From the NCBI RefSeq assembly GCF_024586915.1, contig NZ_JANBVS010000008.1, forward strand, positions 248,001 through 312,000: 64,000 nucleotides of DNA, in the 5' to 3' direction. Made by a program: the position numbers and the translations under genes. This stretch comes from Bradyrhizobium sp. SRS-191. GTDB lineage: Bacteria > Pseudomonadota > Alphaproteobacteria > Rhizobiales > Xanthobacteraceae. Shown in pieces: positions 35,832 through 46,177 of this stretch. The notes below the pieces were generated by a model. It did no database searches and was not told the DNA's origin. It was given only the letters and a program-made list of their open reading frames with translations. Position 1 is the stretch's first letter. The number at the start of each line of letters is the position of its first letter.

Positions 35832-36958
35832 CGCAGCGTCTGATAGAGGCGGTGGAGCAGCCGCGCCCGCGGCTCGATCGAAGAGATGAACATCTGCTCG
35901 TAATGCGTATGCGCGCCCTTGCCGTCGACGCCGAGACCGTCGAGCGTCGCCGTGAACGGCGCGGTGAAATTGCCGTCGGAGCCGCCGCCCGTATAGGTGT
36001 CGACGAGATCGAAGCCGAGCTCTTCAGCGAGCGTTCTCGCGTGCTCGAACAGCGCTGCGCCGGCATTGCCCTTGACGTAAGGCGGCCGATTGACTTCGCC
36101 CCTGACGTCGACGGTGACGCCCTCGCTGCGCGATTTCAAGCCGAGGATCTTGGGCACGATCTCGTCGGCATCACCGGGTGTGGGCAGCCGCGCATCGACT
36201 TCGGCATAGGCCTCCTCGGCGATGACGTTCGGGCGCGTGCCGCCGCGCACGACGCCGACATTCACGGTGATGCCGCGCGCGGGATCATTCAGCGCTTCGA
36301 GGGCGTGGATCACGTTGGCGAGTTCGCGGATCGCACTGCGTCCATCCTGCGGACGTGCTCCGGCATGTGCAGGCACGCCGCGGATCGACACGTCGAAACG
36401 GGCGACGCCCTTGCGGCCGGTAACGATCTTGCCGCCATCGCGCGCCGGCTCGGTGACGAGCACGTATTTGGCCTTGCGGCCTTCCTCCTCGATCAGGTCG
36501 CGGGATGTCGGACTGCCGATCTCCTCGTCGGAGACGAACAAATGAGTAATGCCGAGTGGCGTTGGCTCGCCGGCGATGCAGAGTTGGCGGAAGGCGTGAT
36601 AGGCGAGATAGGCGCCGCCCTTCATGTCGTAGATGCCGGGACCGTAAGCGATGTCGCCGTCGATCGAGAACGGCAGGCGCTCGATGAAGCCGAGCGGATG
36701 CACGGTGTCGAGATGACTGAGGACCAGGATGCCCGGCTCCTTCTGGCCCCACGACGAGCGCACCACCAGGTGATCGCCGCAACCATCGCGGCCGGCGATC
36801 CGCTCGATCGTGACATCGAGCCCGCGATAGCCTTCGGCGACCACGGAGGCCAGTCGGTTGACCTGATCGGGGGCGTCGGTCGGGCTCTCGATCTCGACCC
36901 ATTGGCGGATGCCCTCGAGAATTGTGCGGCTATCGAACGGATTTGCGCTGACGGTCAT
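35828..36958 (-). CDS. M20-family metallopeptidase (glutamate carboxypeptidase/ArgE-like)
   Basis: A zinc-dependent amidohydrolase of 376 residues. Metal ligands are His/Asp in VLSHLDTVHPLG, the bridging Asp in GIYDMKGG, Glu-Glu in VSDEEIGS (catalytic base and ligand) and a late His (HTHYEQMF). The lid/dimer domain includes GRKGVARFDVSIRGVPAHAG. The layout is closest to the carboxypeptidase G2 branch; the natural substrate is uncertain. It is translationally coupled to trmB by a 4-base overlap, though their functions are not obviously linked. Confidence 0.87.
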   Translation of the reverse strand: MTVSANPFDSRTILEGIRQWVEIESPTDAPDQVNRLASVVAEGYRGLDVTIERIAGRDGCGDHLVVRSSWGQKEPGILVLSHLDTVHPLGFIERLPFSIDGDIAYGPGIYDMKGGAYLAYHAFRQLCIAGEPTPLGITHLFVSDEEIGSPTSRDLIEEEGRKAKYVLVTEPARDGGKIVTGRKGVARFDVSIRGVPAHAGARPQDGRSAIRELANVIHALEALNDPARGITVNVGVVRGGTRPNVIAEEAYAEVDARLPTPGDADEIVPKILGLKSRSEGVTVDVRGEVNRPPYVKGNAGAALFEHARTLAEELGFDLVDTYTGGGSDGNFTAPFTATLDGLGVDGKGAHTHYEQMFISSIEPRARLLHRLYQTLR

Positions 36959-37074
36959 GAGCTTAGATCAAGAGTTCTCGATGGTTAGTAAAAGGTATCA
37001 ATTGGGGGCCGTCGCGCGCGGATCTCGGCCGGCGCTGCTGCCCGCTGCCCGGCGTCACATGCGCACAAAATGAT

Positions 37075-37119
37075 TTAGAGCGCGACAGCGTTTCCCGAAG
37101 GGGAGCCATCGCGCTCTAA
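37075..37119. repeat. Palindromic intergenic repeat
   Basis: Perfect 11-bp arms TTAGAGCGCGA (37075-37085) and TCGCGCTCTAA (37109-37119), in the 343-base gap between the peptidase start and the XRE gene. It is of the AGAGCGC type common in Bradyrhizobiaceae intergenic DNA. Confidence 0.65.
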
Positions 37120-37225
37120 TCATCATTATCGAACTTGTCTATCGGCTCATCGGCATTGCGGAACACGAGCCGTGTCCGCAACGTCCGCCAAGCTGGCTTC
37201 GCTCATGGCCCCCCGGAGGCGCTGA

Positions 37226-37255
37226 CATTCATATGAGAAGCATTCATATGAGAGC
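37226..37255. repeat. Two tandem 15-base repeats containing CATATG
   Basis: CATTCATATGAGAAG and CATTCATATGAGAGC lie end to end (13 of 15 identical). Each carries the palindrome CATATG, one and a half helical turns apart. Position: downstream of the XRE gene and about 270 bases upstream of the peptidase start. It could be an operator pair or a chance duplication. Confidence 0.5.
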
Positions 37256-37301
37256 GGTCGCAATAGGAATGTCAGCGCCAGCGCATCAGCGTGGCTCAGC
37301 T

Positions 37302-37718
37302 CTAGCCCTCTTCCGGTGCCTCGCGATCAGCGATCTGCTCGACCAGGTCGACGATGCTGCGGCGAAGCTTGGAGTCGTGGATCCGCGTGAATGCGCGGGT
37401 CAACGCCAGTCCTTCGGAGGTTGCCAGGAAATCAGACACATAGGCCGGAGAGGCGCCCTCGCCGAAAGCTTCACCATTGGTCCCACCACTCGGGACGCCT
37501 TCGAACAGGAACGAGACAGGGACCTGCAGGACTTCGGAGATCTGCTGGATCCGGCTGGCGCCGACTCGATTGGTGCCTTTTTCGTACTTCTGTATCTGCT
37601 GGAACGTGAGTCCGAGAGCCTCACCAAGTTTTTCCTGGCTCATGCCCAACATGATACGGCGCATCCGCACCCGGCTGCCGACATGCTTGTCAACAGGGTT
37701 GGGCGCTTTCGTCGACAT
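37302..37718 (-). CDS. XRE-family transcription regulator (PhrR/PraR-like)
   Basis: A 138-residue DNA-binding protein with a Cro/CI helix-turn-helix near the N-terminus: VGSRVRMRRIMLGMSQEKLG, ALGLTFQQIQKYEKGTNRVG (about residues 14-55). The C-terminal half (VSDFLATSEGLALTRAFTRI) is typical of rhizobial PhrR/PraR-type regulators, implicated in stress, adhesion and quorum-linked control. The tail is acidic. It sits alone between lnt and the peptidase. A small palindrome 22 bases upstream could be its own operator. Confidence 0.85.
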   Translation of the reverse strand: MSTKAPNPVDKHVGSRVRMRRIMLGMSQEKLGEALGLTFQQIQKYEKGTNRVGASRIQQISEVLQVPVSFLFEGVPSGGTNGEAFGEGASPAYVSDFLATSEGLALTRAFTRIHDSKLRRSIVDLVEQIADREAPEEG

Positions 37719-37739
37719 CTCTCAACTCCTTGAATCAGG

Positions 37740-37754
37740 GCCTCGGAACGAGGC
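37740..37754. promoter_or_regulatory. Small palindrome upstream of the XRE regulator
   Basis: GCCTCG GAA CGAGGC, a perfect 6-bp inverted repeat centred 29 bases upstream of the XRE start. A candidate autoregulatory operator, judged by position only. Confidence 0.3.
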
Positions 37755-37952
37755 GATCGCAGTATGCCTCAGGCGCTCACACCGTCAATTTCTGCTCGCA
37801 TGTCGTACTAACGATGGACGGTCGAGCAGCGAACTGAGCGGATCATGCTGCCGCGCGAGAATGCGAATTGCAGCAGCTATCTGTCAACACTTGGGGTTTT
37901 GGATGTCAAAAAAAATCTTACGCACCCGGAAAGAATTCAGATCTTGCTGCCG

Positions 37953-39563
37953 TCAGGGAAGCTTTTGAGCAACACGTCTGCGAACGACCGTGCTCAGGGC
38001 GAGCACTAACAGGATTGCCGCCGGAACATCGCCGAATCTCGCATAAATAGAGGGCTGCAGCGCAACAGGCAGCGCGGAATCCAGCACGCCTTCCGCACCG
38101 AGAGATAGTTGCGCGACGATGCGGCCGACGGGATCGATCACTGCGGAGATGCCTGTGTTCGCTGATCGAACTAATGGAAGCCCCTGTTCGATCGCACGCC
38201 ACTGCGCCTGCTGCAGATGCTGATGCGGACCAGTCGAAATGCCGAACCAGCCGTCATTGGTGAGATTGACGATCCAGCCCGGTCGCTCCTCGTGAGGCAC
38301 ACTATCACTCGGAAAGATGGCCTCGTAGCAGATCAAAGGAAGAACACGCGGTGCGTGTGGCACGTCCAGGTTGCGTCTTATCGTGCCTGCAATGAAGCCG
38401 CCCTGCACGCGGGTCAGCTGCTCCAGCCCGATCCGCTCGAGCAGGTTCTGGAACGGCAGGAACTCACCGAACGGCACCAGATGCAGCTTGTCGTAGACGG
38501 ACAGCACGGTGCCGTCGTGGTCGATCACATAGATCGAATTATAGGCGCGGGTGATCGGCGTGGTGCGCGGGCCGTCCGGGGCGCGCACCGAACCGGTGAT
38601 CAGCACCGTGCCAGGCGACAGCAGGTCGGCGATCTGGCCCATGGCGTCGGCTTCGCGGGTCAGGAAGAACGGAAACGCCGATTCAGGCCAGATCAGCACG
38701 TTGGTGTCGCGCACGCCGGTCGCATTGGGCCCCGTGGCGCGGTCCGACAGCGCCAGGTAGCGCCGCATCACCTCGGCCTTGGCGCCGTAGTTGAATTTGA
38801 CATCCTGTTGCAGGTTGGGCTGCATGATCCGCAGCTTGAGATCGGCGACATACGCGGTCGGATGCTGGCCGAGCCTGACGGCGCCGAACACGCCCATCAC
38901 GATCAGCAGCGCGCCGGCTGCGGCCGGAACCCGAAAGCGCTCGCGCCAGCTCTTGCCGTCGATCAGCACCGCGGGGCTGGCGAAGATCGCGATGGTGAGG
39001 AACGTCATGCCCCAGATGCCGATCAACGAGGCCGATTGCGCCAGCGCGAGCGGCTGCGACAGGGCGTAGCCGAACGTGTTCCAGGGAAAGCCGGTCAGCG
39101 CGTGGCCGCGCAGCCATTCGCTCGCCGTCAGACACGCCGCCAGCGCCAGGATGCGGCTGGAATCGCGGGTCCAAATCAAGCGGGCCAGCGCGAAGCCCAA
39201 TGCCGGGAACAACGACAGATAAGCGGGCAGCCCGAGCACCGCGAACGGCATCAGCCAGGCGAAGGTGTCGGCATCGACCAGGAACGCTTGGCCGATCCAG
39301 TACAGGCCGGGCACGAAATAGCCCATGCCGAAGCAGAAGCCGGTCAGCGCCGCCGCCGGGATGCCGCGACGGCGTCCGGCGGCCGCGCCGTCGATGAGCC
39401 AGACCAGAACGGGGAAGGTGACGGCGAGCACCGGCCACGCATTGAACGGGGCCATCGCCAGCGCGGAGAGGGCGCCTGCGGCGAGCGCGATCGCCGCGCG
39501 CTTCCAACCCCAGGCCAGAACGACGCTGGCGGCGAGGTCGCGCATCATCGTGGTGCGGATCAC
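37953..39563 (-). CDS. lnt: Apolipoprotein N-acyltransferase
   Basis: An inner-membrane enzyme adding the third acyl chain to lipoproteins, 536 residues. About seven hydrophobic segments fill the first ~220 residues. The nitrilase-like periplasmic domain carries the Glu (LIWPESAFPFF), Lys (YDKLHLVPFGEFLPF) and Cys (PLICYEAIFP) triad. A last membrane helix is near the C-terminus. The GTG at 39563 overlaps the corC stop (GTGA); ATG codons at 39548 and 39545 are alternatives. It is last of the tsaB-to-lnt cluster, as often seen (ybeY-corC-lnt). Confidence 0.95.
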   Translation of the reverse strand: MIRTTMMRDLAASVVLAWGWKRAAIALAAGALSALAMAPFNAWPVLAVTFPVLVWLIDGAAAGRRRGIPAAALTGFCFGMGYFVPGLYWIGQAFLVDADTFAWLMPFAVLGLPAYLSLFPALGFALARLIWTRDSSRILALAACLTASEWLRGHALTGFPWNTFGYALSQPLALAQSASLIGIWGMTFLTIAIFASPAVLIDGKSWRERFRVPAAAGALLIVMGVFGAVRLGQHPTAYVADLKLRIMQPNLQQDVKFNYGAKAEVMRRYLALSDRATGPNATGVRDTNVLIWPESAFPFFLTREADAMGQIADLLSPGTVLITGSVRAPDGPRTTPITRAYNSIYVIDHDGTVLSVYDKLHLVPFGEFLPFQNLLERIGLEQLTRVQGGFIAGTIRRNLDVPHAPRVLPLICYEAIFPSDSVPHEERPGWIVNLTNDGWFGISTGPHQHLQQAQWRAIEQGLPLVRSANTGISAVIDPVGRIVAQLSLGAEGVLDSALPVALQPSIYARFGDVPAAILLVLALSTVVRRRVAQKLP

Positions 39564-40717
39564 TGTGAGCTTGCTCCGTCGCCTTGTGGCGGGCTGCTGT
39601 CGTCACTGCTGGGCGCCGGGCTGGCATCGGCCGGCCGCGGCGGCTCCGACGGCGCGCCCGCCTCGGGCAGCGCCTCGCGGCGCCGGCTCTCGCGCGGCGG
39701 CCGCGGCACGGGGCGCTCCTTGCGCGGCGCGATCCGCAGCCGCTTGACCCGGCGCGGATCGGCGTCGAGCACCTCGACCTCGAAATTGCCGGGCCCGGAA
39801 ATCAGCTCGCCGCGCACCGGCAGCCGGCCGACATGGTTGACGAGATAGCCGCCGAGCGTCTCGACGCCCTCGCCGGCCTCGCCGGTCACGAACTCCTCGC
39901 CGATCACCCGGCGCACGTCATCGAGGCTGGCGCGGGCATCCGCAATGAAGGCGTTGTCGGCCTGGCGCATGATCGCCGGCGGCTCGTCGCTGTCATGCTC
40001 GTCGTCGATCTCGCCGACGATCTGCTCGACGATGTCTTCGATCGAGACCAACCCGTCGGTGCCGCCATATTCGTCGACCACCAGCGCGAGATGAATGCGC
40101 GACGCCTGCATCTGCGCCAGCAGGTCGATGGCCCGCATCGATGGCGGCACATAGAGCAGCTTGCGGATGATGTTGGCCTCGAACAGCGGCATCGACAGCT
40201 CGACGCTCTTCAGGTCGAGCCCGGCGGGCAGCGGCTTCTTGCGCCGGGCCTTTGCATCATCGGAGATGCGCGCCTGCGCCGTCATGTAAGCGAGCAGGTC
40301 GCGGATGTGCACCATGCCCTCGGGGTCGTCGAGCGTATCGTTGTAGACGACCAGCCGAGAATGCGACGCGCTCTCGAACAGGCTCATCAGCTCGCCGAGC
40401 GTGATGTCGCGCCTGACGGCGACGATGTCGGCGCGATGCACCATGACGTCGGCGATGCGGCGCTCATGCAGATCGAGGATGTTGCGCAGGAGCGTACGCT
40501 CGACAGCGGAGAAGCCGATGTCATCGGGCGTCGAGGCATCGAGCACGACCTGCAGGTCGTCGCGGACGGAGCCGCCGCCCTTCCAGCCGAACAGATTGCG
40601 CAACGCGCGCAGTAGCCAGCTCTCGCTCGGCGAGCGGCCGAGTTCGGAGGGCGGCACCACGGCGGGCAGGTTGCGCGTGTTGCGCGGATTGTCGTGGATG
40701 GGCTCGGAATCGGCCAT
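39560..40717 (-). CDS. CorC/HlyC-type CBS-domain protein
   Basis: A 385-residue cytosolic protein with two CBS domains (about residues 90-230; VMVHRADIVAVRRDITLGEL, LLYVPPSMRAIDLLAQMQAS, HLALVVDEYGGTDGLVSIED) and a C-terminal CorC_HlyC domain (ETLGGYLVNHVGRLPVRGE). A Pro/Ser-rich tail of about 60 residues follows. Relatives are linked to magnesium and cobalt efflux or membrane maintenance. The ATG at 40717 is used here. A TTG at 40723 overlapping the ybeY stop (TTGA) is also plausible and has the better-spaced ribosome site. Confidence 0.9.
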   Translation of the reverse strand: MADSEPIHDNPRNTRNLPAVVPPSELGRSPSESWLLRALRNLFGWKGGGSVRDDLQVVLDASTPDDIGFSAVERTLLRNILDLHERRIADVMVHRADIVAVRRDITLGELMSLFESASHSRLVVYNDTLDDPEGMVHIRDLLAYMTAQARISDDAKARRKKPLPAGLDLKSVELSMPLFEANIIRKLLYVPPSMRAIDLLAQMQASRIHLALVVDEYGGTDGLVSIEDIVEQIVGEIDDEHDSDEPPAIMRQADNAFIADARASLDDVRRVIGEEFVTGEAGEGVETLGGYLVNHVGRLPVRGELISGPGNFEVEVLDADPRRVKRLRIAPRKERPVPRPPRESRRREALPEAGAPSEPPRPADASPAPSSDDSSPPQGDGASSQ

Positions 40718-40719
40718 GG

Positions 40720-41229
40720 TCAATTGATCCGTTCCCGGTCGGCATAGGGATCGGGGATGCCGAGATGGGCCAGGATCTCGGTCTCCAGCGCCTCCATCTC
40801 CTCGGCCTCGTCATCCGTTTCGTGATCGTAGCCGATCAGATGCAGGAAGCCGTGTACGGTGAGATGGCTGAGATGATGCTCGAACGGCTTCTGCTCGTCG
40901 TCGGCCTCGCGCCGCATCGTCTCATAGGCAATGGCGATGTCGCCGAGCATGCGCGGCGCGTCATCGTCGCCGCGCGGGCCGGTCGGCTGCAGCGCCGGAA
41001 ACGACAGCACGTTGGTCGGCTTGTCGATGCCGCGCCAGTTGCTGTTCAGCGTGCGGATGCCTTGGTCATCGGTCAGCATGACCGCGATTTCGGCGTCGCC
41101 GACATCAGCCTCCACCATCTCGGCGGCGGCGAGGATGGCGCGTTGTATGACGTCTTCGGCGTCGGGCTGGTCCTGCCAGCAATCGGCGGCGACAATGACC
41201 TCGGTAATGGGAATGGGACTTTGTGGCAT
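40720..41229 (-). CDS. ybeY: rRNA maturation endoribonuclease YbeY
   Basis: A metal-dependent RNase for 16S rRNA 3' maturation and 70S quality control, 169 residues. The metal-binding H-x3-H-x5-H is HGFLHLIGYDH (about residues 125-135), and NSNWRGIDKPTNVLSFP is the other family motif. It stands between phoH and corC, the conserved order phoH-ybeY-corC-lnt. Confidence 0.96.
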   Translation of the reverse strand: MPQSPIPITEVIVAADCWQDQPDAEDVIQRAILAAAEMVEADVGDAEIAVMLTDDQGIRTLNSNWRGIDKPTNVLSFPALQPTGPRGDDDAPRMLGDIAIAYETMRREADDEQKPFEHHLSHLTVHGFLHLIGYDHETDDEAEEMEALETEILAHLGIPDPYADRERIN

Positions 41230-41291
41230 CCTAATCGATATCTGTGCGGATGGCGCTTCACGATGCGCGCATCGGCGTGCTTGCTCTCGCG

Positions 41292-42329
41292 TCAGCGGGC
41301 TTTCGGACCCTCATAGGCGGCAACGATGCGCGCCACCAATTCGTGGCGAATGACGTCGTCGCCGGTGAACCTGACCTGCGCAATCCCCTCGACTCCGTCG
41401 AGCAGGCGCGCGGCCTCGGCGAGGCCTGAGGTCTGGCCGTTCGGCAAGTCGACCTGCGAGGGATCGCCGGTGATGATCATGCGGCTGTTCTCGCCGAGAC
41501 GCGTCAGGAACATCTTCATCTGCATCGATGTCGTGTTCTGCGCCTCGTCGAGGATGATCGCGGCATTGGTGAGCGTGCGCCCGCGCATGAAGGCGAGCGG
41601 AGCGATCTCGATCTCGTTGGCCTGCAGCGCGCGCTCGACGACGCGCGCATCCATCAGGTCGTAGAGCGCGTCGTAGATCGGGCGCAGATAGGGATCGACC
41701 TTCTCGCGGAGATCACCGGGCAGGAAGCCGAGCCGCTCGCCGGCCTCGACCGCGGGGCGCGACAGGATGATGCGATCGACTTCCTTGCGCTCGAACAGCT
41801 GCGCGGCATGCGCGACCGCGAGCCAGGTCTTGCCGGTGCCAGCCGGGCCGATGCCGAACACCAGCTCGTGGCGCTTCAAGGCGCGGATGTAGGAATCCTG
41901 GGCAGCGGTGCGCGCGCGCACCTGGCGCTTGCGCAGATTGATGCTGTCGAACGCGTTCTTGCCGTTCTTGGCGTCGAACTCGAACAGCGATCCCTGTGCC
42001 ACCACGGCGCGGATCGCGCCTTCGACGTCGCCCTGCGACAGGTCCTGCCCCTTCACGGCCTGGGCATACAGCGATTCCAGCACGCGGCGCGCGGCGTCGC
42101 AGCCGTCGCGGCTGCCGCCGATGGTGATGTGGTTGCCGCGGGAATCGACCACGACGCCGAGCCGGCGCTCGACCAGCGCCAGATTCTGGCCGTAGGGACC
42201 GACCAGGGCGGATGCAGCACGGTTGTCGTCGAAGTCGATGACGACCTGGGTTTCAGGGGGCATGGACATGTCGCGGTCGAACTTGCGGCTGGGAGCGAGG
42301 GAAGATGAATCCGATGCGCTCTTGGGCAA
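41292..42329 (-). CDS. phoH: PhoH-like ATPase
   Basis: A cytosolic P-loop protein of 345 residues, partner of YbeY in RNA metabolism by gene context. The Walker A motif is FGIGPAGTGKTWLAVAHA, with Walker B IILDEAQNTTSMQMKMF and sensor ITGDPSQVDLP. An N-terminal KH-like part (ALVERRLGVVVDSRGNHITI) precedes them. The start is a TTG at 42329: GGAGG lies eight bases upstream, inside the 3' end of miaB, and the TTG begins 4 bases after the miaB stop. A later in-frame ATG (MSMPPETQ) is the alternative. Confidence 0.92.
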   Translation of the reverse strand: MPKSASDSSSLAPSRKFDRDMSMPPETQVVIDFDDNRAASALVGPYGQNLALVERRLGVVVDSRGNHITIGGSRDGCDAARRVLESLYAQAVKGQDLSQGDVEGAIRAVVAQGSLFEFDAKNGKNAFDSINLRKRQVRARTAAQDSYIRALKRHELVFGIGPAGTGKTWLAVAHAAQLFERKEVDRIILSRPAVEAGERLGFLPGDLREKVDPYLRPIYDALYDLMDARVVERALQANEIEIAPLAFMRGRTLTNAAIILDEAQNTTSMQMKMFLTRLGENSRMIITGDPSQVDLPNGQTSGLAEAARLLDGVEGIAQVRFTGDDVIRHELVARIVAAYEGPKAR

Positions 42330-42333
42330 GTGC

Positions 42334-43746
<1,413 letters not shown>

Positions 43747-43788
43747 GCGGTCGGGAGCGCCAATCTCGGCGCCGCGCTCAGATATAGG

Positions 43789-44508
43789 CTAGACCGCCGA
43801 AAATCCAGCGAGCCGGGCGGTTTTCTCGCCAAGCTGGCTCAGAATCGCCGGCAATTGCCGCATGTCGTCGAAAACCAACGTGGCGCCGGCCTGGCGCAGG
43901 CTGTCGGCATGACCAGGGCGGCAATGGCTGCCGCCGTGGAACCCGAGCACCCTCATACCGGCGGCGAGGCCGCCCCGGATCCCGGCGATGCTGTCCTCGA
44001 CGACGACGCAGGCCGCCGGACGCGCGTTCATCTGGGCGGCCGCGAACAGAAACAGGTCAGGCGCCGGCTTGCCGTTCTCGACCTGCGAGGAGGAGAAGAT
44101 GTGCGGTGCCAGCCGGTCATACAGCCGGGTGGTGCCGAGGCTCACGCGCATGCGCTGATGCGAGCCGGAGGAGGCGACGCAGACCGGCACGTCGAGCGCG
44201 TCGAGCGCGTCGGTAATGCCTGTGACCGGGTGCAGCTCCTGCTCGAACGTCCGGAACAGGCGCTCCTGCAACCTCGCATTGAAATCGTCGGGCAGGCTGC
44301 GGCCGAGCTCGGCCTCGACCTCCATGGTCGCCTGTTTCGAGGAGCGGCCGAGAAACCGGTCGAACACCTCGGCGGCCGTAATCGGATAGCCGCACAGGCT
44401 GAGCACGTCGGCGTGCGCCTGACAGGAGATCACCTCGCTGTCGACCAGCACGCCGTCGCAATCGAAAATGACGAGATCGAGCGGGGAGGCCTGCGCTGCG
44501 TCAGCCAT
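43789..44508 (-). CDS. HAD-family hydrolase (phosphoglycolate phosphatase-like)
   Basis: A 239-residue haloacid dehalogenase-type phosphatase. Motif I VIFDCDGVLVDSE carries the nucleophile Asp; motif II VASSGSHQRM, the Lys of GKPAPDLFLFAA and motif IV VVEDSIAGIRGGLAAGM are in order. The helical cap (about 20-85) suggests a small phosphosugar substrate. The ATG overlaps the fur stop by 8 bases. The substrate is not fixed. Confidence 0.88.
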   Translation of the reverse strand: MADAAQASPLDLVIFDCDGVLVDSEVISCQAHADVLSLCGYPITAAEVFDRFLGRSSKQATMEVEAELGRSLPDDFNARLQERLFRTFEQELHPVTGITDALDALDVPVCVASSGSHQRMRVSLGTTRLYDRLAPHIFSSSQVENGKPAPDLFLFAAAQMNARPAACVVVEDSIAGIRGGLAAGMRVLGFHGGSHCRPGHADSLRQAGATLVFDDMRQLPAILSQLGEKTARLAGFSAV

Positions 44509-44953
44509 TCGTCTCTTCGTCGAGCGGCACGCAATACAGCTCCAGGCGATGGTCGACGAGCTTGTAGCCGAGCTTGCGGGCGATCTCCGCCTGCAGCTTC
44601 TCGATTTCCTCGGAGGTGAATTCGATCACCTTGCCGTCGCGCAGATTGATCAGGTGATCGTGATGGCTGTCGCGCATCTGCTCGTAGCGGGCGCGGCCTT
44701 CGCGAAAATCGTGGCGCTCGATGATGCCGGCGTCCTCGAACAGCTTCACGGTGCGGTACACCGTGGAGATCGAGATCTTGTCGTCGACAGCGACGCAGCG
44801 CCGATACAACTCTTCGACGTCCGGATGATCGGAAGCTTCCGCGAGCACGCGGGCGATCACCCGGCGCTGCTCGGTCATCCGCATGCCGGTGGCGGCGCAG
44901 CGGGCCTCGATGCCGGTGGAACTGAGCGCTGGCGTTGTTTTCAAGGAGGTCAT
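44501..44953 (-). CDS. fur: Fur-family regulator (Fur)
   Basis: An iron-dependent repressor of 150 residues. The winged helix has ISISTVYRTVKLFEDAGII; the metal-sensing region has DSHHDHLINLRDGKVIEF. The cysteines found in E. coli Fur at the CxxC site are absent (LINLRDG), as in other rhizobial Fur proteins, so structural zinc is probably not bound there. The start at MTSLKTT (44953) follows GAGGCGAGAG; a longer frame reaches 44989. It is in the tsaB-rimI-fur-HAD row. In B. japonicum Fur controls irr, which is also in this window. Confidence 0.9.
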   Translation of the reverse strand: MTSLKTTPALSSTGIEARCAATGMRMTEQRRVIARVLAEASDHPDVEELYRRCVAVDDKISISTVYRTVKLFEDAGIIERHDFREGRARYEQMRDSHHDHLINLRDGKVIEFTSEEIEKLQAEIARKLGYKLVDHRLELYCVPLDEETNG

Positions 44954-44996
44954 CGTCTCTCGCCTCAAGGATGCGCTTTCTGCCACCAAGCGCAGG

Positions 44997-45479
44997 TTAC
45001 GACAAGTCCCGGCGCATCAGAAGCGCGTTCAACTGTTCTCCGCCGGGCTGAAGGTAATAGCGTTCCCGCCGGCCGACGGTCGCAAATCCGGCACGTTCAT
45101 AGAGTCGCCGGGCCGGCTGGTTGTTTTCCTCGACCTCGAGAAAAACCGTCCGGACTCCGCGACCTGCAAGATGCCCCAGATGCGTCAGCAACAAATCACG
45201 AGAGAGGCCGCGACCGCGCTGATTTGGGTCAAGTGCGACCGTTAAAATCTCCGCCTCGTCGGCGCCGATGCGTGAGACGATGAAGCCGATGAGTTTGCGA
45301 CCGAGTTGCAAGCGATGGATGAGCGTGTTGCGCTCGACAAGCATCGTCTCGAACTCGCCCTCGCCCCAGCCGCGATGAAACGAGGCGGCGTGGATCTGCG
45401 CCAGACGGGCGGCGTCGCGCGGCGTGGCAGCCTCGATCGAGGGTTTGGGGCGGCTGAGCCACCGGAAGAACATGTTCAT
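44997..45479 (-). CDS. rimI: Ribosomal-protein-alanine N-acetyltransferase RimI-like
   Basis: A GNAT enzyme of 160 residues thought to acetylate the N-terminus of S18. The core contains AEILTVALDPNQRGRGLSRD (acetyl-CoA loop), FLEVEENNQPARRLYERAGF and GRRERYYL, a strongly RimI-like ending. The ATG at 45479 overlaps the tsaB stop by one base (TGATG), a classic tsaB-rimI coupling. The longer open frame to 45608 lies inside tsaB. Confidence 0.92.
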   Translation of the reverse strand: MNMFFRWLSRPKPSIEAATPRDAARLAQIHAASFHRGWGEGEFETMLVERNTLIHRLQLGRKLIGFIVSRIGADEAEILTVALDPNQRGRGLSRDLLLTHLGHLAGRGVRTVFLEVEENNQPARRLYERAGFATVGRRERYYLQPGGEQLNALLMRRDLS

Positions 45480-46177
45480 CAGGAGACGGCCGTCTGCACC
45501 GGATCGAGCATTGCGCCCGCGGGCGGTTTGACGTCGGGCGCGCGCAGATAGAACGGCCGCGCCGGCGCGTGCGCAGGATCTGCCGCCGCGCCCAGCCAGG
45601 CGACCCACGCGATATCCGGGCCGGGCTGAGTATCAACCGCGACGGGCGCTGCGTCCCCGTGCGGCCAGCGCTCCGCGAGGATCGCCGCGGCATTGCCGAC
45701 CAGATGCGGCGCGCCGAATCGTGCGGCGGCGAGCACGTCGTCGATCGACGCCACCTGGGGCGCGACCAGCTCCTCGCCGCTGCCGCTCACGACCTGATAG
45801 TAGAGATGATCGTGCCGGGCATCGATCGCCGAGATCACCGGATGATTGCGGTCCTCGCTGACGACCGGTGCGGCATAGGCTGACAATGTGGTGACGCCGA
45901 CCACCGGCTTGTGAGCGGCCAGGCCAATGCCGCGTGCGGCGGAGAGCCCGACCCGCAGCCCCGTGAAACTACCTGGGCCGGTCGTGACCGCGACTCGGTC
46001 GAGATCGGCGAAGCCGATGCCGGATTGCTGCATCACGCGTGCGAGCAGCGGCATCAAGGCCTCGGCATGTCCGCGCTTCATGGGCAGCACGTCCTGGGCG
46101 ATCATCTCGGCCGAATCAGTATTGAGAACGCCGGCGGCGCAATGGTCGAGGGCAGTATCGATGGCGAGGATCAACAT
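45479..46177 (-). CDS. tsaB: t6A synthesis protein TsaB
   Basis: A non-catalytic ASKHA-fold partner of TsaD in threonylcarbamoyladenosine (t6A37) synthesis, 232 residues. N-terminal LILAIDTALDHCAAGVL, then VTTGPGSFTGLRVGLSAARG and a later DARHDHLYYQV identify it. The ATG at 46177 is the natural start. It is first gene of the tsaB-rimI-fur cluster, with a 250-base gap to the divergent chemoreceptor gene. The other t6A gene in view, tsaE, is at position 1. Confidence 0.94.
   Translation of the reverse strand: MLILAIDTALDHCAAGVLNTDSAEMIAQDVLPMKRGHAEALMPLLARVMQQSGIGFADLDRVAVTTGPGSFTGLRVGLSAARGIGLAAHKPVVGVTTLSAYAAPVVSEDRNHPVISAIDARHDHLYYQVVSGSGEELVAPQVASIDDVLAAARFGAPHLVGNAAAILAERWPHGDAAPVAVDTQPGPDIAWVAWLGAAADPAHAPARPFYLRAPDVKPPAGAMLDPVQTAVS

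Noticed and set aside
43789..44508. HAD hydrolase as the canonical phosphoglycolate phosphatase (cbbZ/gph)
   Set aside because: Motifs fit the wider family, but nothing in the neighbourhood (no Calvin-cycle genes) supports that specific role.
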